A stretch of DNA of 33,097 nt from Saprospiraceae bacterium (GTDB taxonomy: Bacteria > Bacteroidota > Bacteroidia > Chitinophagales > Saprospiraceae), in contig JAHDIE010000039.1 in the NCBI GenBank assembly GCA_020630955.1, positions 1 to 33,097 of the forward strand. The letters are read 5' to 3'. Positions 23,705 to 32,100 of the stretch are shown here, in pieces. Each line of letters begins with the position of its first letter. Position 1 is the first letter of the stretch. A program made the position numbers and the translations under genes. The notes beneath the pieces are model-generated. The model searched no databases, was not told where the DNA came from, and saw nothing but the letters and a program-made list of their open reading frames with translations.

Positions 23705-25624
23705 TTATTCAGCTTCTTTCTTAAAGTGTGCAATAAAATCTTCGATAGACATAGAGCCAAGATCGCCTTCTCCTTGCCTTCTTACAGAGATGGTGTTAGA
23801 CTCCATTTCTTTTTCTCCTACGATCAGTAAAAAAGGAATTTTCTTAAGCTCATTGTCTCTAATTTTCTTTCCAATTGACTCTCCTCTATTATCTATAAAT
23901 CCTCTGATGTCAGAAGCAGCTAATTTAGTTTGTACATCTTGACTATAGCTGTTGAATTTTTCTGAAACATTAATTAGAACGAATTGTTCTGGAGTCAACC
24001 AAAGAGGAAATTTCCCCGCTGTATGTTCTATTAATATGCTCATGAATCTTTCCATAGATCCAAATGGAGCTCTATGAATCATAACGGGTCTATGGCCAGA
24101 GTTATCTGAACCAGTATATTCTAATTCAAAACGTTCAGGAAGATTGTAATCTACTTGAATGGTTCCTAATTGCCACGATCTACCCAATGCATCTTTGATC
24201 ATAAAATCCAATTTTGGACCATAGAAGGCTGCTTCGCCATATGCAGTAATGGTTTTCATGTCGACTTCTTTGGTAGCATCGATGATCGCCGCCTCTGCTG
24301 CCTCCCAATTTTCTACAGAGCCAATGTATTTGTCTGGGTTGTCAGGATCTCTTAAAGAAATTTGTGCTGTAAAGTCATCGAAGCCCATTTTTGCCAAGAC
24401 CTTTACGGTTAGATCTAATACATCTAGAAATTCACCTTTAAGTTGATCTGTTGTACAAAAAATATGTGCATCATCTTGAGTGAAGCCTCTTACTCTAGAT
24501 AGACCATGAAGTTCTCCACTTTGTTCGTATCTATAGACTGTACCGAATTCACCGATTCTCAATGGTAATTCTTTGTAAGATCTCGGTCTATGTCCAAATA
24601 TCTCACAATGATGCGGACAGTTCATTGGTTTTAATAAGAATTCTTCTCCTTCACGTGGAGTATTAATAGGTTGGAAACTATCCTCACCGTATTTAGCATA
24701 ATGGCCAGATGTTTCATATAGATTTTTGTGTCCAATGTGTGGAGTTACGACCATTTTGTATCCACGTTTTTCTTGCTCTTCTCTTAAGAAATTTTGAAGT
24801 CTTTCTCTGATTTGCGTTCCTTTCGGAAGCCAAATGGGAAGGCCTGCACCTACTTTTTCTGAAAACATAAAGAGTTCCATCTCTGCACCAAGTTTTCTAT
24901 GGTCTCTTTTTTTTGCTTCTTCAATAAGCGCAAGATGTTCTTTTAATTCTTTTTGTTTTGGAAAGCTTACACCGTAGATTCTGGTCATTTGCTTCCTTGA
25001 TTCATCACCTCTCCAATAGGCCCCAGCAAGGCTAAGAAGTTTTACCGCTTTAATTTTGCTTGTATCGGCCATATGAGGACCTCTACAGAGATCTGTAAAT
25101 TTACCTTGAGTATAAAAGGTAATCGAACCATCTTCTAAGCCTTCAATTAATTCTAATTTGTATTCATCACCTTTGTCAGTAAAATATTTAATTGCATCAT
25201 CTTTGGACACTTCTTTTCTTACAAATCGGTTTTTTTCTCTTGCCAATTCGAGCATTTTTTCTTCCAGAATTGGAAGGTCTTCAGGTGTCAATGTTTTTTC
25301 ACCAGTGTCTACATCATAATAAAACCCATTATCGATTGCTGGTCCTATGCCAAACTTGGTGCCTGGGTAAAGAGCTTCTAAAGCTTCTGCAAATAAATGT
25401 GCAGAGGAATGCCAAAAGGTCATTTTTCCAGTTGGATCATTGAAAGTGTGAAAATTGACGGTAGAATCATTATTAATAGGTCTGGTGGCATCCCATACCT
25501 CACCATTTACTGTTGCAGATAAAACATTTCTTGCCAAGCCTTCGCTGATAGAATTAGCTATATCAAGGGCAGTTGACCCATTTTCGTACTCTCTTACGGC
25601 ACCGTCTGGAAAAGTGATTTTCAT
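23705..25624 (-). CDS. thrS: Threonyl-tRNA synthetase
   Basis: Charges tRNA-Thr. With the start at 25624 it has 639 residues: TGS domain (about 1-62, [20 protein letters not shown]), the editing domain with HxxxH-type [12 protein letters not shown] (here first His is HS), and a class II catalytic core. The core has zinc ligands in [14 protein letters not shown], motif 2 [20 protein letters not shown], and motif 3 [18 protein letters not shown]. An anticodon-binding domain follows (about 540-639, [10 protein letters not shown]). The frame continues to a GTG at 25657, but an exact TAnnTTTG promoter element lies at 25645-25652 inside that extension, so 25624 is the right start. It is convergent with the PorE-like gene and divergent from moxR. 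Confidence 0.97.
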   Translation of the reverse strand: MKITFPDGAVREYENGSTALDIANSISEGLARNVLSATVNGEVWDATRPINNDSTVNFHTFNDPTGKMTFWHSSAHLFAEALEALYPGTKFGIGPAIDNGFYYDVDTGEKTLTPEDLPILEEKMLELAREKNRFVRKEVSKDDAIKYFTDKGDEYKLELIEGLEDGSITFYTQGKFTDLCRGPHMADTSKIKAVKLLSLAGAYWRGDESRKQMTRIYGVSFPKQKELKEHLALIEEAKKRDHRKLGAEMELFMFSEKVGAGLPIWLPKGTQIRERLQNFLREEQEKRGYKMVVTPHIGHKNLYETSGHYAKYGEDSFQPINTPREGEEFLLKPMNCPHHCEIFGHRPRSYKELPLRIGEFGTVYRYEQSGELHGLSRVRGFTQDDAHIFCTTDQLKGEFLDVLDLTVKVLAKMGFDDFTAQISLRDPDNPDKYIGSVENWEAAEAAIIDATKEVDMKTITAYGEAAFYGPKLDFMIKDALGRSWQLGTIQVDYNLPERFELEYTGSDNSGHRPVMIHRAPFGSMERFMSILIEHTAGKFPLWLTPEQFVLINVSEKFNSYSQDVQTKLAASDIRGFIDNRGESIGKKIRDNELKKIPFLLIVGEKEMESNTISVRRQGEGDLGSMSIEDFIAHFKKEAE

Positions 25625-25644
25625 ATTAAACTTGTTTCGTGCCA

Positions 25645-25652
25645 CAAATTTA
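25645..25652 (-). promoter_or_regulatory. -7 element of thrS
   Basis: TAAATTTG on the minus strand, an exact TAnnTTTG match. The predicted leader is only about 14 bases, too short for a T-box or L4-type attenuator. It decides the thrS start at 25624. Confidence 0.5.
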
Positions 25653-25747
25653 AACACCTATACCACTAAAATGTGTTTTGAAGTGGTCAAATATTAGAAT
25701 TAATGATAACAATGATAGATATCTAAGCGTTTGTCTAGTCTTATTCC

Positions 25748-25755
25748 TACTTTTG
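25748..25755 (+). promoter_or_regulatory. -7 element of moxR
   Basis: TACTTTTG, an exact TAnnTTTG match, 50 bases before the moxR ATG. A TTTG at 25730-25733 is only 14 bases upstream, shorter than the favoured spacing, so the -33 part is uncertain. Confidence 0.4.
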
Positions 25756-25805
25756 CAGGATTGATTTGGGAACTTAATATTAATAAACAACATTACAAAG
25801 AGCAG

Positions 25806-26774
25806 ATGACACAGAATTTTAATAATGATGTTGAGGCAGTAGATGCACTTTCAAAGTCATTTAAAGAATTAAAATCAGAAATAGGTAAAGTAATTATTGG
25901 TCAAGAGTCAGTCGTTGAGGCTGTAATTATTTCCTTGTTTGCCAATGGCCATAGTTTATTGGTAGGAGTACCTGGACTTGCAAAGACATTATTAATAAGT
26001 ACGATAGCAGAAGTATTGGATTTAGACTTCAAGAGAATTCAATTTACTCCAGATTTAATGCCTTCAGATATTACGGGTTCTGAAATTTTGGATGAAAATC
26101 GAAATTTTGCTTTTAAAAAAGGTCCATTGTTTTCTAATATTGTTTTGGCAGATGAGATTAATAGAACACCACCAAAAACTCAAGCGGCTTTATTAGAGGC
26201 AATGCAAGAAAAATCTGTAACGGTAAGCGGAGTTAGGCATGCTTTGCCTCAACCGTTTTTTGTGCTTGCTACTCAAAACCCAATTGAACAAGAAGGAACA
26301 TATCCTTTGCCAGAGGCACAATTAGACAGGTTTATGTTTAATATAACATTGGATTATCCTAGTTATGATGAAGAAGTAAATGTTGTAAAAGAAACTACAT
26401 CTAATATTATCAAGGAATTAAAGAATGTTTTGACAGGTGCTCAAATAATGGAATTCCAAAAAGTGATAAGAAAAATTCCAATTGCAGATAATGTGTTGAA
26501 TTATGCAGTTACACTTGCTTCAAAAACAAGACCAGGTACGAAATTAGCCACACCAGAAGTTAATGAATTTATATCTTGGGGAGCTGGTCCTCGTGCTTCA
26601 CAATTCTTAGTGCTTGGTGCAAAAGCACATGCTGCAATTTCTGGAAAATATTCTCCTGATATAGAAGATGTTAAAGCTATTGCCAATTATGTGCTTAGAC
26701 ACAGAGTAGTACGAAATTATAAAGCTGAGGCAGCAGGAATAAGTGAAGAGCAAATTATTTCTCAATTGATGTAA
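25806..26774 (+). CDS. MoxR-family AAA+ ATPase
   Basis: A 322-residue MoxR-type AAA+ protein, chaperone-like ATPases that insert cofactors or remodel partners, often with VWA-domain proteins. The Walker A is GVPGLAKT (54-61), Walker B NIVLADEINR (111-120, D116/E117), sensor 1 FFVLATQNPIEQEGTYPLPE, and the Arg finger region LDRFMF; the lid domain is at the C-terminus (GPRASQFLVLGAKAHA). A longer frame begins at TTG 25731, but the ATG at 25806 gives the family-typical N-terminus and lies after the promoter element. In Bacteroidota moxR is usually followed by DUF58 and Bat genes; here it is followed by a DUF4837 gene instead, so its partner is not visible. Confidence 0.94.
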   Translation: MTQNFNNDVEAVDALSKSFKELKSEIGKVIIGQESVVEAVIISLFANGHSLLVGVPGLAKTLLISTIAEVLDLDFKRIQFTPDLMPSDITGSEILDENRNFAFKKGPLFSNIVLADEINRTPPKTQAALLEAMQEKSVTVSGVRHALPQPFFVLATQNPIEQEGTYPLPEAQLDRFMFNITLDYPSYDEEVNVVKETTSNIIKELKNVLTGAQIMEFQKVIRKIPIADNVLNYAVTLASKTRPGTKLATPEVNEFISWGAGPRASQFLVLGAKAHAAISGKYSPDIEDVKAIANYVLRHRVVRNYKAEAAGISEEQIISQLM

Positions 26775-26815
26775 TGAGAATAATAACGCTGGTTTTCCTA
26801 ATAAGAATAAAATTG

Positions 26816-26837
26816 AATTGATAAACGTCAATTTTTT
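26816..26837 (+). terminator. Weak terminator after moxR
   Basis: AATTGA-TAAACG-TCAATT stem (26816-26821, 26828-26833) followed by a short T-run. The stem is only 6 bp and AT-rich, so termination is likely partial. Confidence 0.35.
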
Positions 26838-26866
26838 CCATTTGTGCATCTTTAAATTAGAAAGCT

Positions 26867-27949
26867 ATGGAAATGAAAATTAAATATGTCTTTTACGGTC
26901 TCATAATAGTTCTCTCATATAGTTGTAGTACTGGGATGGGAAGTACCAGCAGAGGCCCAAAACCTCATGCTCTTGGTAAAATGAACGAGGTAGTTGTCAT
27001 TGCGGAAAAAGAATTGTGGGAAGGAGCAATTGGAGATACATTTAAGTTTTATTTTGGTTCGGCCTATCCAATAATGCCTACCCCAGAGCCTATTTTTGAT
27101 ATTCGTCACTTTACTTTAAATGACTTGACTATTGCACCTTTGAGGAAGGAATTGAGAACCTATGTAATACTAGCTGATTTGAATGATACAGATTCAGAAA
27201 TCTCTAGAATGGTTGGAATTGATTTAGGTGAGAAAAATTACGATAGAACTCAGAAAGATGATACATTCAATTCTTCGGTTGGAAGAGACAAATGGGCTAA
27301 AGGTCAAGTATTGTTTTATTTGTTTGCAAACGGGGAGGAAAAATTAGCGGAAGTTATCGGTAAAAGTTTTCCTGGGATAGCCACAAGAGTAAATAAACAT
27401 GATCAGAAAAAATTATCTCAGTCAATTTTTGCAGGAGATCACAATATTGAATACGAAAAAGTGATCGAAAATAAATATGGGATGAATATAAAAATGCCTA
27501 GCAGTTTTACCATGGCATTGGAAGAAGGAAATTTGACCTGGTTTCGTAGAGACGATAGTGAATATATTTTGAATTTGGTTTTTGATAAGAAAGATTATAA
27601 TTCTGAGGAGCAATTAAGTACCGGAGCTATAAAGGATTGGATTGCAGAATATGGCAGAACTTATGTAACTTCAGAACAAAAAGGAGACAAACTCGTTATT
27701 AATGAAACTGATCTTCCGATCTTCGATTATACTAAAGAAATTAAAGGAGCATTTACAACTGAAATTAGAGGTACTTGGGAAATGACGGAGGAGTTTTTGG
27801 CAGGACCATTCTTTGGGTATAGCATCCTTAATGAAAGATCTAGTGAAGTTGTCTACGCAATGGCCTTTATTTCCGCCCCTGGAAAGGACAAAAGGGATAG
27901 AATGCAACAATTAGAACATATGATTCATTCTTTGGAATGGATGGATTAG
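26867..27949 (+). CDS. DUF4837 family lipoprotein
   Basis: A 360-residue protein of the Bacteroidota family DUF4837, of unknown function. A hydrophobic signal precedes C20 (IIVLSYSCSTG), consistent with a lipoprotein, though the lipobox is not ideal. The conserved start KPHALGKMNEVVVIAEKELW, then YPIMPTPEPIFDIRHFTL and RKELRTYVILADLNDTDSEI, make the family call from memory. The C-terminal half has FAGDHNIEYEKVIENKYGMN, a tryptophan-rich GTWEMTEEFLAGPFFGYS and a closing LEHMIHSLEWMD. ATG at 26867 is used; a second at 26873 (MKIKYV) is nearly as good. It follows moxR after 92 bp on the same strand and is probably partly cotranscribed. No role can be assigned. Confidence 0.88.
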   Translation: MEMKIKYVFYGLIIVLSYSCSTGMGSTSRGPKPHALGKMNEVVVIAEKELWEGAIGDTFKFYFGSAYPIMPTPEPIFDIRHFTLNDLTIAPLRKELRTYVILADLNDTDSEISRMVGIDLGEKNYDRTQKDDTFNSSVGRDKWAKGQVLFYLFANGEEKLAEVIGKSFPGIATRVNKHDQKKLSQSIFAGDHNIEYEKVIENKYGMNIKMPSSFTMALEEGNLTWFRRDDSEYILNLVFDKKDYNSEEQLSTGAIKDWIAEYGRTYVTSEQKGDKLVINETDLPIFDYTKEIKGAFTTEIRGTWEMTEEFLAGPFFGYSILNERSSEVVYAMAFISAPGKDKRDRMQQLEHMIHSLEWMD

Positions 27950-28098
27950 TTTCCTACTATTTTGATCGAAGCGAAAAAATTAAGTGATTATTATTTTTAA
28001 GTTCTTTTAAAAATGAATTCACATTTAAAAAAGTGATACCATTCAATAATTTTTCTGTCTAAAATTTACGAATAATTAATAACACAAAAACCTAGAAG

Positions 28099-28752
28099 AT
28101 GTTAAAAAAATTTTTATTATTAAGTCTGATTTTTGTATCTGTGACTTTAGTAAAAGCTCAAGAAGGTACCAAGATTAAGATCTCAACAGAATTCGGTGAT
28201 ATGATTGCCGTTCTGTATGATGACACACCTCTTCACAAAGAAAATTTCTTGAAAAATATTCAAAATGGTATTTACGATGGCGCATTGTTTCATCGAGTAA
28301 TTCATGGTTTTATGGCACAGGGTGGAGACCCTAATTCCATAAATGCAGGGCCTCAACAATCTTTAGGAAATGATGATTGTCCTAAAATTCAATCAGAGAT
28401 TCGTAGAAACCATTTTCATAAAAAGGGTGCATTATCTGCTGCAAGGTTACCAGATGCTGCCAACCCAACACGTGAATCAAGTGGATGTCAATTTTTTATT
28501 GTTCAAGGATATATCCATAACGATGATCAACTAAACGGCATGGAAACTGCCAATTATAAGTTTCCGGATATTAATCGTGCTACCTATAAAGTTAGAGGAG
28601 GATCACCATTCCTTGATATGCAGTATACGGTATTTGGAGAGGTGATAGAGGGACTGGAGATTATTGATATGATTCATGCTATGCCAACAGGAGCCAATGT
28701 AAAAGATAGGCCTAACACCGATGTAAAATTTTCAGTTACAGTGCTTAAGTAA
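28099..28752 (+). CDS. Exported cyclophilin-type peptidyl-prolyl cis-trans isomerase
   Basis: A 217-residue cyclophilin with a signal peptide (to about residue 20, LVKAQ), so it acts in the periplasm on proline bonds of exported proteins. Catalytic features are R66 and neighbours in FHRVIHGFMAQGGDP (64-78), ALSAARLPD (111-119), and SSGCQFFIVQG (127-137). An insert of about 40 residues between FFIVQG and QYTVFGEVIEG (NGMETANYKFPDINRATYKV) is usual in Bacteroidota homologues. Secreted repeat proteins such as the downstream adhesin would be plausible clients, but that is inference. It is followed by a good terminator. The 149-bp upstream gap holds TAAAATTTAC, only a near match to a promoter element. 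Confidence 0.95.
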   Translation: MLKKFLLLSLIFVSVTLVKAQEGTKIKISTEFGDMIAVLYDDTPLHKENFLKNIQNGIYDGALFHRVIHGFMAQGGDPNSINAGPQQSLGNDDCPKIQSEIRRNHFHKKGALSAARLPDAANPTRESSGCQFFIVQGYIHNDDQLNGMETANYKFPDINRATYKVRGGSPFLDMQYTVFGEVIEGLEIIDMIHAMPTGANVKDRPNTDVKFSVTVLK

Positions 28753-28771
28753 GTAATAATGAAAATATTTG

Positions 28772-28804
28772 AAGCCTTGCATATTAATGCAGGGCTTTTT
28801 TTTT
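28772..28804 (+). terminator. Rho-independent terminator after the cyclophilin gene
   Basis: Stem AAGCCTTGCAT / ATGCAGGGCTT (28772-28782, 28787-28797) with one G-T pair and a 4-base loop, ending in a run of nine T beginning within the right arm. It isolates the adhesin gene from upstream transcription. Confidence 0.9.
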
Positions 28805-28841
28805 AGCTTTAAATTTTGGACCTAAATACTTGATATTTCTC

Positions 28842-28865
28842 AATTGTAAGTTTACATTTACAATT
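28842..28865. repeat. Inverted repeat AATTGTAA / TTACAATT
   Basis: Perfect 8-bp arms with an 8-base spacer. The spacer itself contributes a third half-site: TGTAA-GT-TTACA (28845-28856) overlaps, so three alternating TGTAA/TTACA half-sites lie in 21 bases. This looks like an operator for a dimeric regulator, upstream of the adhesin promoter. Confidence 0.45.
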
Positions 28866-28884
28866 CTTCCCTATTTATATGAAA

Positions 28885-28921
28885 AAACATATTAAAAATT
28901 AATTTAATATGTTTATATTTG
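28885..28921 (+). promoter_or_regulatory. Predicted adhesin promoter overlapped by a 12-bp dyad
   Basis: AAACATATTAAA-AATTAA-TTTAATATGTTT is a perfect 12-bp inverted repeat (28885-28914). Its last base begins TATATTTG (28914-28921), an exact TAnnTTTG element. TTA (28892-28894), 19 bases upstream, replaces TTG. A protein on the dyad would cover the -33 to -7 interval. Confidence 0.5.
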
Positions 28922-28926
28922 TTTTT

Positions 28927-28953
28927 AAGTCTATAGAAACCCTATATAGACTT
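28927..28953 (+). repeat. Inverted repeat at the predicted 5' end of the adhesin mRNA
   Basis: AAGTCTATA-GAAACCCTA-TATAGACTT, perfect 9-bp arms with a 9-base spacer. If transcription begins about 6 bases after the -7 element, this hairpin is the very 5' end of the mRNA. There is no T-run, so it is not a terminator. It could stabilise the message or be an operator. Confidence 0.45.
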
Positions 28954-29123
28954 GGCCCACCCTTTAATAGTTTATGATATAAAACCTTATTGGTTTCTTG
29001 AAAAAGGAGCCTAAAATTTGCTTTAAGTCTCAATAATTCAGCATCCCACAGTAGAATTATTTCATTCAAAATTGGTCCAACCCTACCAGTTAAGGTGAGT
29101 TTATCTGAACAATTAATTAAAAG

Positions 29124-32100
29124 ATGGTACGTATTTTTTTAATCAGTGTCCTGATTTCATTCTTTATGATTAACAACTTGGCTTCGCAAGATCCAGTTAT
29201 TAATTTTATTCCTGCACAAAAGCCAGTTGAAGAAATAGAAGTAATCTATTCGGGTTTATCCTCTGCCTTTGTAACTGGATATGCGTTATCAAATGGTCAA
29301 AATACCACAGCATGTTCTAATCAAGGATACAATAATGCTAGTTGTTTTGATCTTTACATAACCCCTCCGGCAGATCCTAGTACAGGATGTACCATGGAGA
29401 TGTGTGTAAATATTTTTGCAGAAGGAAATGGTAAAAGATCAATTCATGCTGGAGCAGGGATTCCCGGCTATTCAGAATGTGAAGTATTACAATCCTTGAA
29501 AGGAAATGAATTTGTAGATTTCACTATATGTGTTGAGCCAGAGACTCCAATACACTTGGTTCTTTGCAAACAGGGTGCTGAAAATAATGGAGGGTTTATA
29601 GCTTCTGCAATAAATTGCTGTACACCTAGTGGTGCTTGTCCAGCAAATGCAACTGTGCAATGTACAGATGCAGCTGCTAACCCTGATTTTTCGGGAGGAA
29701 CAGGACCTGCAGATTATGATCTATATGTAAATCAAATAGGGGGAAGTTTGAGTATGTCTGGTGCAGGATGTGCAACTTGTGATGCAACGCAAGGTTGCTG
29801 GGATATCAATTATAATGATTCTGGTGCACTGGATTTTTGTGCAGGGAATACAATTACAAGAACTTGGGCACTTAGTTTAGATCCCGCGACTAATTTTGTA
29901 GAGCTTTCTCCTGGTGTGTTTGGGCCTTGGTCTGAAGTCTGTACCCAACAAGTAACTGCAGCAATAGATAATCAAGCACCATTAATAACTTGTCCAAACG
30001 ACCTAACGGTTGATGGATGTAGTTTGGCAGACCTGGCAACCGCCACTCCCGCACTTCCTTTCAGTACTACTTCTGTTCCAATAACGGAGACAACTTTTGA
30101 ATCATTGACAGGTGCAGATATATCAGAAAATTGTAATTTGACAAGTTTGACATATTCAGATGCGCTGATATCTCAGGATATTTGTACCATTGTTTTGCAA
30201 AGAACTTTTGTGGCAAACGATGAATGTGGCAATGGACCGGTTAATTGTATTCAAAATATCACAATTGATGATCTAAGTCCACCTAATCTTGGTCCATTAG
30301 CAGACGTTACAGTGACAGGTACAACTGGATGTTTTCCAACTTTAGACCCAAGTCCACCTACTTCATTAGATGCTTGTAACGGACCTGTTTCAATTGAATT
30401 AACCAATATTACAAATCAAGCTCCACCTCCCCCTACAATTATAGATATTACAATTGCACTTGATAATTTTGCTGTTGAAACTTCCTGGGATTTAGTAGAT
30501 GAAAATGGAACTATTATTCAGGACGTAATTCAATATTCTAGCAGCAATCCAAATAATGATAATAATCAAACTTATACTTATTCATATACAGTTACAGAAA
30601 ATTTAGATTACACGTTTACAATAAACGATAGTTACGGTGATGGTATATGTTGTGCATGGGGAAATGGATTTTATATTATTGAAGTTAATGGGCAACAAGT
30701 TGCCACTGGAGGTGAGTTTGCTTTTCAAGAAATTCAAACCTTTTTTGCTGGACAGGTTTTGGTCGAGGGAAATAAAACAAGTTTAACGTGGGAAGCTACA
30801 GATCAATGTGGTAATTCTACTACTGCATTACAATGTTATTATTTTGTTTCTACTGGACAACCATCTTTAGCTTGTCCACCTGATTTAACTCTTTGTACAG
30901 ATCCAGGAACTTGTAGTTATTCAGCTGGGCCAGCATTGGATGCCTTGCCTCAGTTAAGTTGTTTACCAGATTGGGTATTATCTTATAGTATCGATGGAGG
31001 AGCCTCTGTTACTGGTCAGATTTCAGAAAATATGGAAGTTTTAAGTGTTGGAAGTCATTCAATAGTTTATTCTTTTGACTATATGGGAACTGATCCACCA
31101 CCAACACCAAGTCAAGTAACATGTAGTTTTAGTGTACTTATTGAAGATTGTGAACCACCTGTTATATCCTCATGTCCAACAAGTATGGTTGTAGAGTGTG
31201 ATGGTTCAGGGAATAACACAGATTTATCTGCATGGTTAGCAGGTTTTGCGGCAACAGATAATTGTGGGAATGTTACAACCGCAGCAACTCAAGTAGAGGT
31301 ATTTGGAGGATGTGGAGCTTCAGGTCAATTTTTATATGAGTTTTCAGCAACAGATGATGCAGGAAATGTAACGGTTTGTTTGGCAAGTTTTACCATTGAA
31401 GATACGATGTTTCCAACTATTGGAGGTTGCCCTTCTGGCCCTATTTCTTTTGATTGTGCTTCAGGAGATATTGCTAGTGATATCAATACTTGGTTATCAA
31501 ACACAATGTCTGCTATTGAAGCAGGGTCTTCAGATCAGTGTTCTTCAAGTACATTGACTGCCTCAAATAATTATTTAGGAATAATACCTATAACATCATG
31601 TCCCGGAAGTCCAAATCTATTAACAATCACTTTTACAGTAGAGGACGAATGTGGATTTTCTCAAAGTTGTAATGTAGACATTTTTGTTGTGGATAATACT
31701 GCACCTACTATTGGAGGATGTCCCCCTGATGAAGTATTTGATTGTGGACCAAATTTGGCTCAAAGAATAACAGATTGGGCAAATACAAACGCTTTTATTA
31801 TTGGGCTAAGTTCATTTGACGATTGTAATTTGCCTTCAGAGTTTAACGTAAGTCACGATTTCGATGGGAGCCAACTACCAGTTGTTTCTTGCCCTGATGG
31901 TAGCTCTACTTCCGTAAATGTTACATTTACACTTACAGATCCATGTATGCGAATGACACAATGTGTCGTTGCTGTAATGGCTCAAGATACGGTTCATCCA
32001 CAGGTTTTAGGATGTCCTGATCCTTCCACTTTTCCAATAATTTTTGAATGTGTTGATGCAATTACTTTGGATGCAAATATTACTGCTTGGGCAAGTTCAG

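Larger units (their letters stand above)
28805..29123 (+). promoter_or_regulatory. Adhesin upstream region: dyads, promoter and long leader
   Basis: This is the rest of the only gap above 300 bp in the window. It has no plausible coding frame. It holds, in order, an 8-bp inverted repeat (28842-28865), a 12-bp inverted repeat (28885-28914), an exact TAnnTTTG element (28914-28921) and a 9-bp inverted repeat (28927-28953), then about 170 bp of leader without a motif I recognise. The start codon context is A-rich (TTAATTAAAAG before ATG). Confidence 0.55.

Noticed and set aside
25625-25657. An N-terminal extension of thrS starting at GTG 25657
   Set aside because: The extension contains the predicted -7 element and is absent from the normal TGS-domain start MKITFPDG.
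25625-25700. A T-box or ribosomal-protein-like attenuator upstream of thrS
   Set aside because: The predicted leader is about 14 bases and no specifier stem or terminator/antiterminator pair is visible.
25731-25805. An N-terminal extension of moxR starting at TTG 25731
   Set aside because: It would span the TACTTTTG promoter element and adds 25 residues not typical of MoxR.
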